A DNA stretch of 64,000 bases from Allodiplogaster sudhausi (GCA_945643635.1 CALZFC010000018.1:4253501-4317500); one strand, 5' to 3'. Numbered from the stretch's first letter, positions 32,833 through 45,376 are shown. Notes: generated by a model not told the origin, from the sequence alone. Translations and numbers: made by a program.

Positions 32833-35800
32833 TCAGATGGTCTTGAGTGTCTCCTTAGCCAGATGCTTGCCAGCTTCTGGCAGAGTCGTACTGCCGGCAA
32901 GAATTGCCTCGAGTCGCGCGGTCAGAGTCGAATTGTGGAGAAGAAGTGTCGTCTCGGGTCGCTCGTATCCAGAGTCCACTCTCTTCTTCTCCATGAGCCA
33001 AATGGAGAAGATTGCCCACAGCTGCGCACCCCAGCAGACATCGACGTCGAGAAGCGCGAGGTCGGGCACGATCGCCGTCCTCAACAAAAGACACTCATTC
33101 TCAATATGTATATTAGAGATACACAAGCAAAGAAATAAGCTCATAAAAGAAATATCATTGAAAAACTAATAGTGCAAAAAAAATTGAAATATTAGTATTA
33201 GTTGATAAAGAGGATCTCTAGAGCTGAAAAAGGTCCGGTGCAAGACTCCCGATCGGGTTGTGGGGAGTACAAAGCCGTAAATAACTCTTTTTTTCATCTT
33301 TTTTTATAATAAAATTCACATTTCTTGGGAAAAGTGCCATTTCGACCAAAAAAACAGACAGGCCGGGGAAGGGGGGTTCAATACCATGCATACACCGAAC
33401 TTGTTCAGCAATGAGAATCGCTGAGAGAATAAAAAGAACGCAAGGAGACTAACATTTCCATCATCGTGTTGCGGTCTCCTTGCCAAACTTCAACTAAGTC
33501 AAGCTAAAAAAAATCATCCTGTAGAATAGATGTGCACATTCGAACCAAACTATTTAATTTTGAATAAACATCGCTAAACGTCATAGTTCCGGATCTAATA
33601 AGCAATTCTGTGGCTTCGAAAAATGGCGATTAGCCAAAGAGAAGAAGAAAAAAAGGGCACTAACAATGTGCTGACTGACAAACTCCTCGTCGATGCCGCA
33701 CTCCTTCCAATGCGGCGTGTTGAGGAGATGGGAGAGGATGGCCGCACACTTGTACTTGTACTTCCACTGGGTCTTGTACCTAGACTCAATGGATCGGCTA
33801 CGGCTCTCTTCACTTCATTCCCAAATTTGTTTTTTCTTTACATGTTATTTAGCGAGTTAAAAAAAAGGCTGCATTCGTGCCTGGTTGATTTTTGAGACTA
33901 TGTTTGGATGAATAATAATCACATAATATCTAAGAACAGGCGGAAAACTAGTTGTAAGTAAAAAATAAACAACAAAAAATAAATTTAAAAAAAAGGTTGC
34001 GAAATAGTAGCAAAAGAAATTATAAACTAACAACAAAAGCCGGATGAACTCGACGCGGCACAGATGACAATGGACCGTCGACTCCTCTTTTGCGAGTGCC
34101 AGCAGAAGAGTCAGCGCCTGAAGAAAGAATTCATTTATGTATTACTGGATATCTATACAAGTATAGGTATATTGGAAAGTATTTTAACAACGTAATGCGC
34201 ACAACATAAACTAAGGGATAAGAGTGAAACTGACATGAGGACAGGCATGTTTATCGCCCACGACTTTCAGAGCAAGGCGGAAGGTGATGTCGACGCCTCC
34301 ATTCTCCACGATCTGACTGCAGACTGAGTGACGTCCAACTGCAAGAGGAAGAAGAGGAAAGGGAAGAGAGAGAGAGATAGAGAGAAGGGGAAATAGAACA
34401 GAGAGAAAAAGAGCTAAGAAAACAGAGGAATTCACAAAGGCAAAAGTGACCTAATGAGCTCTTATAGAAAGAGTTCTTGTCAAAGAAACGTGTATTGTAC
34501 CTGCGAGTTCGCCGAGGAAGGCCATGGCACCATTCAGTTGTTCAGAGTAGTAGTCTATATTCACTCGTTCAGAGTACGCCATCGTATCTCTGATCCACTC
34601 GACCACAATGGGCACGACGCGGCAGTCGACCTTGATCAGGTCTCCTCTCGTCGCCAGCACGAAAGTGAATTGCCAGATGTTGTCGCTGTAAGAAGTCAAG
34701 TTATATATACTATTTTTTGCATTCTTGAACTTTTTTTCTAAAATTTGTTTTTTTTCTACTAGTGAGTGTTGTCAAATCCCGTTACCTTTGATACAAATAA
34801 ATGAATAAATAAAATAGATAAATATATAAATGAATATATAAATAAATAAATAAATAGATAAATAAAAAAAATAGTGAATCCACTCGCTGTCTGCGTGCGC
34901 AGTGCTCAACAACATGCGCATGTGCGCACACTCTTTACTTTAACTTTTGTCTTGTTCCGGGGGTATTCTCGCTTAGGCAATGCTGCATGGCAATGTTCAA
35001 GCTTCGCACGTAGACTTCTTCGTTCGCTCCAGGAAGCGTAGTGTCATACAGATGCGCCAGATGCAAGGTGTGCTCAACAATCTGAAAATGACAACAACAA
35101 CAAAAAGGCGATTTAAAAGCGTAAACAACAGAAATAAAAGAAAAGAAGCTAAATTAGAACCATGAATTCTTGAGTTCTCGTCTAGAAAAGATATACAACG
35201 ATAATCATTTGGACATTATTGTCGCGTAATAAATAAACAACTGCGGTAGAGATGGAGAGAGTGAGAGAGAGAAAAGACGTGCCTGGTTATCACGCGGAAA
35301 CGTTTCAGCAGCCTCGAACCAGCATTCGAGCGGGTCTAAGGTGGTGTCCAGCACATAATTGAGTCCAGCAACATGAAGAAGTTGCGAGACGCTTAAAAAA
35401 ACAACATATTTCACACACATTGTAATTGTCCATTAATAAAAATTAATTTCAAGCAATAATTTTTATTTTCTATCAATATATATATTTATGTGTTTGTTTT
35501 TTTTATATTTCAATCTAAAATATAAACTTTGTATCTGTACATTGAAAAGGCACTTAGTGCCGTGCTGCTGGACGTCTTCAATCAAAGAGTGGGCGCGCAT
35601 CGACGACGCAACAAGAGGTGCGTACTCACGGCAATTCTCATCCGACAATACGTTGATGAATCCGCTTAGTTTCTCAAATGAAAGATTCTATCTCTCTTTC
35701 TCTCTTTTTCGCTCCCTCTCTCTTTCCTCTTCTCTCACTCTTTCCTTTCACTTTCTCACTCTATCAGTCTCTCTCGTTCTCTCTCTCGCTCTCTCTCCAC

Positions 35801-37033
35801 TGACCCTGAGTGCGATGCAGAGGAGCGGACTCCTCTCACGCTCCGAATAGAATGCAATTGCATTCATGACGTTCGTGGCCGTCGCTGCATTCGACACCTT
35901 CAGCTGTCTTCCATCAACGGTGGTCATCGAAAAATCATACAACGGAGTCCCTGAACAATATACACAATTAACATTTTATTAATATTTTTATTGACCAACA
36001 ATAATTTTTCTAATAAACATTAATGCGAACACTCTCTTGTACACACCCAGCAGAGAGATATTCCGCAGCTCGGGATGGGATTCGACGAGGCGCTCAATGC
36101 GACGCTGCAAGTGAGGCGTACGAGGCTCTTCGCCTCGTACGCCGAGGCCAAGGCCAGCGAGGTCTTGAGACGTCCCAAGCTGGAGATGTCCGTGATGTGC
36201 GGGCAGTTCGACAGATCGAGAAGTCGCAGCCTTCCGTGGTGCTGGCAGACGGCTTCAAGGTCCTCGTTGCTCAGATCGGTCGCCTCGCTCATGCAGAGGC
36301 TCTCCAGAGACTCGAATCGATTGAGCTTAACCAATGCTTAAATATATCCTTGCAGATCAGAGATTTTCGGATGGAGAGACCAGCAGCCAAAAATCGGAAG
36401 GTATTCTTTCGCAGGAATGCATGCCACAAAAATTGGTGATCACGAGTTTTTTCTACAACTTTCGAGAGGATCCATACGTTGACATGCGTATTATCGGGAA
36501 CCTCCCTGACTAGATGGAGCCCTATTTAAACACTGTGTCAACCTGAACAGGGAAAAAATCATCGTTTCCTAAAGCGTAATTTTTGCCCATTTTCATGGCC
36601 AATTTAGTGTGACTGTTGTAAGAATTTAAAGAAAAAACAATGTGAAGTAGATCGGAAGATATCTCCGACACGCACCATGGGCAGCAACTTGAAAGGCTCC
36701 GATCGAATGGAACCGCCTATCTCGAGAGAGCGCAGATTTCGCAAGAAGGTCGAATCGGCGGGAAGGCTGGCGACAACCCTGAAATCGGCCATTTTTCAAG
36801 CTCTGTCATGTCTAATCAGCACAAAGACCACATTGAATGGAGAATTCACGATGCATAAACCGGTACTGCTCAATTGTCTCATGTAAGAAGTGACCCTCTT
36901 TACCCAGGCATTTAAAATGTCGTAGTACCATCGTTTGATGGCGCCAAGCTTGAGGACAATGAGAAAGGGTAGTAAAGAAGATTCAATAGGTGTTCGGCCG
37001 TATAGATAGATTTGCCTATTATTATAATTACTA

Positions 37034-37077
<44 letters not shown>

Positions 37078-37231
37078 AATTATTATAATTACAATTAATA
37101 TAATTATAATTACAATTAATACTATAATAATAATAATAATAATAATAATTATTATTATTATTATTAATGTTATTTTTGTTATTATTTATATTTTATTATT
37201 TTATTATTATTATTATTCTTATTATTATTGC

Positions 37232-37293
<62 letters not shown>

Positions 37294-38100
37294 CTATTTT
37301 TGTTATTATTAATATTTTATTATTTTTATTTTTATTTTTATTATTGTTATTATCAATTGTTACCACGTGTATCACTTTTGATACCGTAACAAATGCCTTC
37401 CTTCAAGAACCTGGGCAGAAGCAGCCGAGTCTCCAAGCCTGACGAAGTGGTCGTTTTGGTGATGTTGAGCGCGACGATTCCGTGCTGAACGATTCTCCAC
37501 AGCGTCTCTTCGTCGCATTTCGCCCCACTCAAATCCACCTCAACTCAAGAATTTCTAAAAACATCAAATAACAAGCTTTAACACAAATCCTTAATAAGAG
37601 AGATGATGCCATTATCCGATCCATCACTCTTGCACATAAAATTTTATGTGCAAGAATTCTTGTAACGAAATGTTCCATTCCTCACCCTTCCTTCCTTATT
37701 GCCCTTTCCCAGTATTAGCATAGCAAAGTGCAATGCCATTGCCATTGTGTTTTCATGGCATTTCTAATCATTCTCCCCTCCTTGGCTCTTCGTGAGCGGT
37801 TGCCTCCTTCTGCTTACAATTAGCCTGGTATGTGGTCCCGGGTTCGAACCCCGGTGCCTCATATGCTTCTAAATAAACAAAACCTTAAACAATAAGAATT
37901 ACCCCAGTTGTCAGGTTGAATTGGCCACCGAAGAGGCGGTCGAATGTCTCGGGGTTCTTCAGTAGGTCGTGGCGCTCGAGGGCGGCGAAGACGGCATTGG
38001 CGGGCGCAGCGGTGACGGGAAAGCGGCCGTCCAGCGGAAGGCGATTCTCAGAGAGAAGAACAGCAACGCGATTCGAGACTATCTCCTGTAGCCTCAACAT
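32833..38100 (-). CDS. ZYG11/ZER1-family Cul2 substrate receptor (LRR plus ARM repeats), frameshifted
   Basis: Recognisable exons on the minus strand: 38100-37903 (N-terminal region, A-L-E-R-H-D-L-L), ~37537-37385, 36778-36675 and 36337-~36048 (LRRs: L-R-L-L-D-L-S-N-C-P-H-I-T-D-I). Then ARM-like exons: ~35945-35815, ~35660-35545, 35395-35285, ~35080-34975, ~34690-34500, ~34340-34240, ~34120-34040, ~33795-33700 and ~33090-32833. The last contains W-G-A-Q-L-W-A-I-F-S-I-W-L-M, matching the conserved C-terminal motif of ZYG11B/ZER1. These proteins recruit targets to CUL2 ubiquitin ligase, including Gly/N-degron substrates. At about 36162 the frame slips: the LRR part and the following R-I-E-R-L-V-E-S-H-P-E-L are one base out of register. 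This implies a 1-bp deletion or an assembly error. One donor is GC (CCAG|gcacgt). The start codon exon is provisional. Confidence 0.7.
37020..37365. repeat. (TTA)n/(TAA)n microsatellite in an intron
   Basis: Long ATT/TTA trinucleotide tracts, part inverted (TAA then TTA), within an intron of the ZYG11-like gene. Confidence 0.9.
37820..37862 (+). other. tRNA-like T-arm with B-box, fragment
   Basis: Contains CCGGGTTCGAACCCCGG, a perfect T-stem/loop with the RNA polymerase III B-box GGTTCGAACCC. It is followed by TGCCTCA, which could be an acceptor strand. No matching 5' acceptor or normal D-arm was found, so it is more likely a tRNA remnant or tRNA-derived SINE piece. It lies inside an intron of the minus-strand ZYG11-like gene. 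Confidence 0.35.
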
Positions 38101-38544
38101 CGGGGCGTCCCTTAAAAAAGGAGAGCATCTTTCTCAGCGTTACGGTGGAAATAATGAACTTATGTTAGACACTTTGGAAAATATTTTGACGGCGATAAAT
38201 AATTAAGAAAAATTTGTTGTCGGCAAATAGCGGAAGTGAATTAGGATTCTTTACAGAAGGCTCTTCCAATAGGAAGATAGCGAGATATTGGAGATTAAAG
38301 AAGAAGAAAAAGTGGCGCATCTGACAGAGAATAGAATGGGCAGACGCTATGAGGCGAGGCGGAGAGAAGAGAGGAAGCGAGAAAGCCACCGGTCGGAGAG
38401 ACGAATAAAGAGCGAAGTGTCGTGAGTCCACCGGTTTGAAGCTTTAATACCTTGCAAAATGACCGAAATTTACGTATGCAAGTATTCTAATTAGAACAAC
38501 AGGTGCACTTTAGAGACCACTTCTAATCGTAAGAATGTCCAACA

Positions 38545-38556
38545 ATGAATAAAAGA

Positions 38557-38603
<47 letters not shown>

Positions 38604-38640
38604 GGAGAGAGAAAGAAAGAGCGAGAGAGCGAGAGAGAGA
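38545..38640. repeat. (GA)n microsatellite
   Basis: GAGA tract upstream of the ZYG11-like gene. 38640-39127 otherwise shows no gene. Confidence 0.85.
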
Positions 38641-39127
38641 CTAAAATATGCAATATTAAAAAGAAGAATATTCAGGATGCACATCATCGATGAAAGGTTA
38701 CTATGTGAGAATATGATTAAAATAAACAGCTGTCAGGGAAAAAATTGAATAAAAATAAAAAGAATTTACAAGATTATACAATAATGTTATTTGCTTCCCA
38801 GCATCAAAATTAGAATTTGAATGAAGGTTAATTGAACTCTGATGATATAATGGACTTTCCTTGTTACATTTTATATATGTACATATGCGATTTGTGAGTT
38901 TCAGTCGCCATGACATAACGCAACCCGTATATGTAAAACCTTGTTTTATGCCAACTTATTTTACATGCAATAATAAACATGATTGCTCTACATTTATCGC
39001 ACGTTTTCCATGATTTTAATTTGATCTGCCACGATTGCTTTCTTTTTTCCTCTAATAAAACTTATGTTGTAAAATTGCGAGATATAAATAATATAAAAGA
39101 GCTGTTCGGTAGGCATTTCCATCACAC

Positions 39128-39393
39128 TTGTTTTTCCTGATTTCCGGGGATTTGAAGTGATCCTTTCCTCCCCGCGAGAATCCTAAGCCTAAGCCGAGAG
39201 CGAATAAAGGAAGAGAAATCACGAGTAGGACTGAGAATTCGCGAATAAAATAGACAAAAATAGAGAATTCTTAGTCCTATTTGTTATTTCTATACTGTTA
39301 TTTGATTTTAAGCCAGAAGCCAAATAGACGACAATTTTATTCACGGAGAGCGACGAAAGGATCCCTTCTAATCCCCGAAAAGAGGGGAAACAA
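39128..39393. mobile_element. foldback MITE-like element
   Basis: Imperfect terminal inverted repeats: 39144-39167 (ccggggatttgaagtgatcc) pairs with 39355-39377. Inner inverted segments taggactgagaattc and gaattcttagtccta also pair. No open frame. The outer ends (ttgttt and aaacaa) also match. Superfamily unknown. Confidence 0.5.
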
Positions 39394-39798
39394 TGGATTC
39401 CCTACTTTTATTAGACCTTGAAAATTCAGGAATTTTTTTTAAATAGTAATATGTTCGCAATTTTCTGCAAACCTACAGAAGTAGCTATTTTTCTGTTTCA
39501 CTTATGAGTAGGAAAGGTTTGCTCTTTTCTTAAAGAGAAAACAAAACTTACACTGATGGTAAATAAGATTTTCAATTTAAGAATCGAAAGAGAATAGAAA
39601 GAGGCCGAGAGGCCTCTCTAAAAAGATCGATCATCTTTTGCCGCTCAAGTTTATTTCGTCTTTCTTCACATCACTCTTCCGTTATACATTATATATAAAC
39701 AGAACAATCAAATACGCAATTGGAGATCAAAGAAAGGAGAAACATTGTTTAGACAAGGAATTCATCGAAAATTCTACCGAGAAGAATAAGGAGGGAAG

Positions 39799-39838
<40 letters not shown>

Positions 39839-40210
39839 GGGAGATAGAGAGAGAGAGACGAACACAAGAAAAGTGGAAGGGAAAGCCGAACGGCTCAGAG
39901 GAACCCGCCCATAACGAATTTGTGCCCATAGCATCTGTGTCTGCAACGTGAGAGAAATGTGGTGTTAATTGGTTGTTTGGGAAATAGCCAAAGGATTAAG
40001 GTTAAATATTCAAGTTATATACATAAATTTACCTGAATCTTGGGAATTCGGGGTCAAAGAAACTATAGGCCGAGTTCGGATGATATAAAGTATAACGCAA
40101 TAGAAATAATGAAGTGAATCTATCTCAAATATTTGCCGGAATAGTGAAACACAATCTTCCTACGGCAACTTGGTACCTAAATGACAATATACTACATGAA
40201 TGTATGTATG
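39394..40210. other. intergenic with (GA)n tract
   Basis: A GA tract at 39801-39860 and AT-rich sequence; no gene recognised. Confidence 0.5.
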
Positions 40211-40212
40211 TA

Positions 40213-40642
40213 CCGTATTTTCTCTATTAGTGCCCCTCTCTCTATTAAACCCCCCCCTCTAATAGTGACCCTTCTCGCAAGGGTATTGAAAAATAGTACC
40301 CCTCCCTCTAATAGACCCTCCCCTCCAACAGTCCTCCTAATTGTCTAATAGAGACGTACTTGGAATCTATGCTTGAGGTATGGGATGCTCTGCCCATTGA
40401 ACTGATTGCAAATTCATTCAAAATCTACAGTAAAACTGATACTCCAGTGATGATTCCATTGAAGTACAGCTATAATTCTTCGTTTTTGTGAATAAAATGT
40501 TGTTATCAAACTTTTAGTCAATTACATTGAAAAATAGTACCCCTCCCTCTAATAGAACCCCCGCCCCCTCTAATAGTGCCCCCCCCCTCTCGCAGGCGTA
40601 TTGAAAAATAGTAATCCGGAGGAACTAATAGAGAAAGTACGG
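40213..40642. mobile_element. MITE with TA target duplication
   Basis: Begins ccgta-ttttctctattag and ends with its inverted copy ctaatagagaaagtacgg, flanked by TA on both sides, as for Tc1/mariner-type elements. Internally tattgaaaaatagtaccc with cctccctctaatag occurs twice (40277-40314 and 40526-40555). The ctctaatagtgcccc motif of the ends recurs inside. Non-coding. Confidence 0.6.
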
Positions 40643-40679
40643 TATGTACGTATTTGGGTGGTTATAGTATATTAAGGAG

Positions 40680-40915
40680 TGAAGGTGGGCGGAGCCTATG
40701 TGGAGGACGGATGGGCGGAGCCTAGGTTGAGGATGGAAAAGGCAGAATCACGACGCCTAGCCAGGCATGGACGCAGCACTCTGTATGGAAGGCGGCCGAT
40801 CGGCGGTTGAGGGCGTTGCCCGTAACAGGCGCACACGATGCATCGAAGTGGAATTGGTGGTGGACGGGTGGGCGGAGCCTATGCTGACATGGTGAGCGCG
40901 ACGGATTACCTGATG

Positions 40916-40920
<5 letters not shown>
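40680..40920. repeat. GC-rich dispersed repeat with GGGCGGAGCCTA motifs
   Basis: GGGCGGAGCCTA occurs at 40687, 40713 and 40870. The same 12-mer occurs inverted in the retrotransposon LTR at 18215-18226. The surrounding ~240 bp is GC-rich and unlike its AT-rich flanks, suggesting inserted repeat DNA. A (GA)n tract follows at 40920-40970. Confidence 0.5.
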
Positions 40921-40967
<47 letters not shown>

Positions 40968-41277
40968 TAGAAGGTAAGAAATGATATGAAAATAAGTATA
41001 TATTTATATATTTAAGAAAGAACTGTTGCGCTGGTTTCATAGATAAGAATGTTCCCAAAGACATACAGAAACCATTGTTTACCATTTGGCATACTGTTGT
41101 GAGGGCTTATATACCATAGCGTTATATGATAGCGCATGTTTTCTGTTATTCAAATCGTTCTATAAAACTATCTATCCTTAAGGTAATAAAATATACCTAC
41201 TCATTTCGTAATATTTAAAAAAAAAGTACAAAATTTCATGTCATAAAAAAATATAAATTTGTTAGTGTCATAAAAAT

Positions 41278-43177
41278 CTATCGTACCCGCCAGCTACGGT
41301 AGACTATCTCTGTCGAGACGAGTGCGGCCGAGCACTCGAAGAGACCGTAGATTGCTATGTAGAAGTGGTACTTGCGCAGCTCGGCGTGCCATACAATGTA
41401 CAACGAAACTGCAAGATGGCTGCTTTTGTTACTTCTTTATCGATATGATGATTCAATAAAGAAGTAGAGAGCTACTTTGTCATCGATTTATTAATTTATT
41501 TATTAATTTATTTTATTGTCTCACAATCTAGGTTTAAGTGGTTTTAATGCATGCATGTTCAGCAAGTTGGAAAAAGTTAAGAATGAAAATTAATCCATTT
41601 GTTGAATATGTAGACAGAAAAAAAAGACCTGCTGCGAGGACACAACTTCGCACGAGCTTCACTGAGAGATACGGCAGCAGATAGCCGCGATGCTGCCTTG
41701 TGAGTGCCATTCTGTCAAGTTATATCGATCAATTTATTGATTACTTTAGAAAATCCCTTTTTATTCTTGTAATTGTATACTCATATTTAGTTAAAGAAAT
41801 AAAGAAGCCAAACAAACACATACATAAAAAATTTTAATGGAATAACTAAATTTAAAAAAAAAAACCATTAAAAAAATTATTATTGATAGAAAGAAATTGG
41901 ATCGATTGATAATCGTCTGGTACTTGTGCAGCAGAACGAGACTGAGCACCGTGAAGACAGCAGTCGTGAGGAAGAACGAAAAGACGGCCGCGACGACGAG
42001 TTGGCGCTCTGCCAAGAAAACTGATATTTAAATTTTTTATTTTTACAAATACAAATAACATTAGAAAAACTACAACCTTAAGTACATCTTATACACAAGT
42101 AGTAGAAATAAAATAAAAAAACTTTTTTTTAAATTCCAATTTAAATATTTTATTGATTTTATTCTGAAAATTAGAGTTGATTCGAAAGAAAGAAGAAGTT
42201 GTAGAGATGGCAAGGAAGAATAATAAATTAATAGTTATTTGGTGAAGTATTTATTGAACTAATTATTTTAAGAAAAATTATATATTATAGAATAAAGAAA
42301 AAATAATAAATAATAAAAAATAATAAAACAAAATAAATGATACCTTGATTGCGGTCGTCCTGAAGGAGCACGTTGACGAGCACGTTCGTCGTCACGATGA
42401 GCGGCGCACCGATCCAGCCGGCCTCCTTTAAAGGAGCACGAGAAAAAACTCACGTTTGAATTCGCGCCATTTTGTCTTTTGAATTCGCGCCTTTTTGGCT
42501 TTTGAATTCGCGCTTTTTACCTTTTGAATTCGCGCCATTTTGCCTCTTGAATTCGCGCCTTTTTGCCTTTTGATATCGCGCCTTTTTGCCTTTCACTAGG
42601 TCGAGAGAACACATGTGATTTAGAGAGAGACGGACTCAGGAAAATATTGAAATAGATTCTCGTTCCCTTAATAATACTAATAAAAGTTTGTATAGATCAT
42701 AGTTGTTTATATGTCGTTAATTATTTTGTTTTAAATTATCACATTAAGTCGAATCATGTTTGAATATTTCTTTATTTGACTACAAAATTTATTGATTATT
42801 GACAGCATTAAATAGTATTTATTTTATCATTTTTTATATGCGTTCCATTTTTGACCAAAATAATTTTCCAGACGAATAGTACTTAATTTTCAAATTTCCC
42901 GCCTACCTGCAGACAGACGACGGTGAAGATGGAGCGTAGGCCGTCCATGTCGGCCTCCATCGTGCATTGCTCGCCCACGGCAAGTGGGCCGTAAAGTAGG
43001 AGAAGAAGGAATGCAGGGCCGTAGAATAGAAGAAGGTGCAGGCCCGTGATTTGTGGATGTAGAACGACGACGAGGAATCCGAATCAATGCATCGCTATCA
43101 CGTACGACAGTCCGAAGGAAGTGGAGCGGAGCAGAAAGAAGGAGTCATTCTGAGAGCAGCGCAGAAGTATGTAGAAC
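41278..43177 (-). pseudogene. multi-pass membrane protein gene with one in-frame stop
   Basis: Exons 43177-42907, 42425-42344, 42008 to about 41925, 41696-41629 and 41408-41278 join exactly in phase with GT-AG borders and end at TAG 41278-41280. The product is strongly hydrophobic with about six membrane spans, for example L-H-L-L-L-F-Y-G-P-A-F-L-L-L-L-L, G-A-P-L-I-V-T-T-N-V-L-V-N-V-L-L and F-Y-I-A-I-Y-G-L-F-E-C-S-A-A-L-V. An in-frame TGA at 43084-43086 interrupts an otherwise continuous span (...V-I-A-M-H then F-G-F-L-V-V-V-L). The first exon with the start codon was not found. I cannot assign a family; a nematode-specific serpentine or tetraspan-like protein is possible. With a single stop, sequencing error or recent inactivation are equally likely. 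Confidence 0.55.
42455..42600. repeat. tandem repeat, six ~26-bp units with GAATTCGCGCC
   Basis: Six copies of ttttgaattcgcgcc-tttttgcc, the last with gatatc in place of gaattc, inside an intron of the membrane-protein gene. Single related copies occur at 49631-49655 and 63733-63750. Confidence 0.8.
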
Positions 43178-43914
43178 CTGGAGGTGAATTCTGTGAAAAT
43201 CACAGGCATTGGGGAGTGCTAGCTGATCTGAAGAGAGAAAGAGAGCGAATGTGAGAGAGAACGATAAAGTGAGAGAGAGAAAAGAGCGAACATGAGAGAG
43301 AGACGGAAGAGCGAGAAAGTGAGAGAAAAAGAGAGACAGAAAGAGGGAGATAGAGGGAAAAAGAAGACGACAGAGGAGGATAGTGATAGAAACAAACTTA
43401 CGAAACAAGAGCAGCGGGAGATGCTCGGATTCATTTCGTTAAAAACCACATTTGGAAAGCACGACACGTATGTACATATGTATGTAGCATGAACAAACCA
43501 TTGCGGCTACGTGCAGATTCTATGGAGTTGCGAAACATTTCTTGCCAGGCGTGAAAAAGATATATATTTTTATTTACTTATGTATTTCAAATAGATATTT
43601 AAAAAAATAATGCGCACAAAACGGCAGTCCGCTACTCACTCTCGTCTAGTGGTCATTTCATTTCTATTTCACTGTCGATTTCTGCTCTCTTTGTTGAGGA
43701 GCGCTGTCGGAGTGGGAGAGAGAGAGAGAAAGAAATGAAGGGGAGGCGAAAGTCAGAGAGGGAGAGAAGGGAGTGAGAAGTACAGAGGAAAGGATCTAGG
43801 GGTGAGATAATAAAGAAAAGAGAGAAGGAGGGAAATAAAGAAAAGAGAGAGAGAGAGAGAAAGATAGAAACTGAAGGAGAAAAAAAGAAAGTGAAAGAGA
43901 AAGAGAGAGAGAGA

Positions 43915-43946
<32 letters not shown>

Positions 43947-45326
43947 CATGAGTGCCGCTCCATGAGCCAATTTCAGACGCCAGCAAGCGCGGATGCTTTT
44001 CCGTTTGAGCTTTTCTATTCCTCGCTGCCCTTTAATCCTCTCTCTCTCTCTCTCTTTTCTCTATCTCCCTCTTTCTCTTTCTCTCTCTCTCTCTATTTCT
44101 CACTTCCTCATCCATTTCCTCTCTCCCTGTTCTCTCTCGCCTCTCAATCTCCCCCTCACTCTCCCAAGGAGTCTGCACACGTTCCTCTTTAAAGTGCATC
44201 CCTCTCTCTATTTCTCTCTCTCCTTTTTCTCTCTCTATTTCTCTCAATCTATTTCATTTCTCTCTCTCTCTAATTCTCTCTCATGTGCTCTCTCTCCATC
44301 TCCTTATCTCTTTCTCCAAAACCTCTTGCTCGAATCTACTTGTGTTGCTCTAAGGCAGCGGCAAAATTCAGGGAGGAAACGAATAGAGAGAGAGAGAGAG
44401 CGAGAGAGAGAGAGAGGGCGAGAAAGTGTGTTTGTTAGAGAAAGAGAGAGCGAACACGTGCGAGGGATTCTTTTTTCTTTATTTATTCATGCTTTTGTGT
44501 GTTTGCATATTTCTGTGCATTTGTGCAAGAATATGAGAATTTAAGTGTGCAAAAGTGCGAAAATTCGCACACACTTCTTATAGCAGCAAAAACCGAGGAA
44601 AAGCTAGAAGAAAGATGCTAAAGTTGTTAGTAATGTGTGAAGAAAAAAACCTTGCCTTCTTTCTCTCTCAAAGCCCCAAAGTTCATTGCGTTGGCGGAAG
44701 AGAGAAAAAGGTGGCAAGAACAGTGTAAGGGCGATTCTTTAAAATGATAACAATGCATTAGAAATCTGGAAGATTTATGAACATACACATCACATGTGAA
44801 AGTTCCAAATTACGACATCCAAAATACGGAATAAAAGTTACGATCTCGAAATAAAAGTTACGAACTATGAGACCCACATTGGTTGCCTCCCGAATCCTAA
44901 ACTATGTATGCTTTAATGCCCAAAAGGACGATAAACGTTGTTATCTTGCGTGCTAAATGGACATCAAAGTATGTTCATACATGGAACATAGAAACGTACA
45001 GCAGGAGATGAGAGCAAAGAATGTGCTGCGTCTTTCAGTCGCAGGGTCGGCGAGGCCCTTCGGTGCTCTCGGGGGAGTTCATCTAGGGGGTGGAGGGAGG
45101 AGAGGGAGAGAGGGAGTGAGAGAGAGAGAAGAGAGAGAGAAGAAAGTGGAAGAGAGAAGAGAGAGAAAGAGAGAGAGGAAGAGAGAAGAGAGAGAGAGCG
45201 AGAGAGAGCGAGAGAGAGAAGAGAGAGAGAAGAGAAAGCGAGAAGAGAAAGAAAGAAGAGAACAAGAAGCGGATGGCTGATATGTGACTTGTTGTCTTGG
45301 CGTGTGCGAGAGCAGAGGATGTTACT

Positions 45327-45376
<50 letters not shown>

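Noticed and set aside
37820..37862. Complete tRNA gene
   Set aside because: Only the T-arm is convincing; the acceptor stem pairs at four of seven positions and the D-arm is absent.
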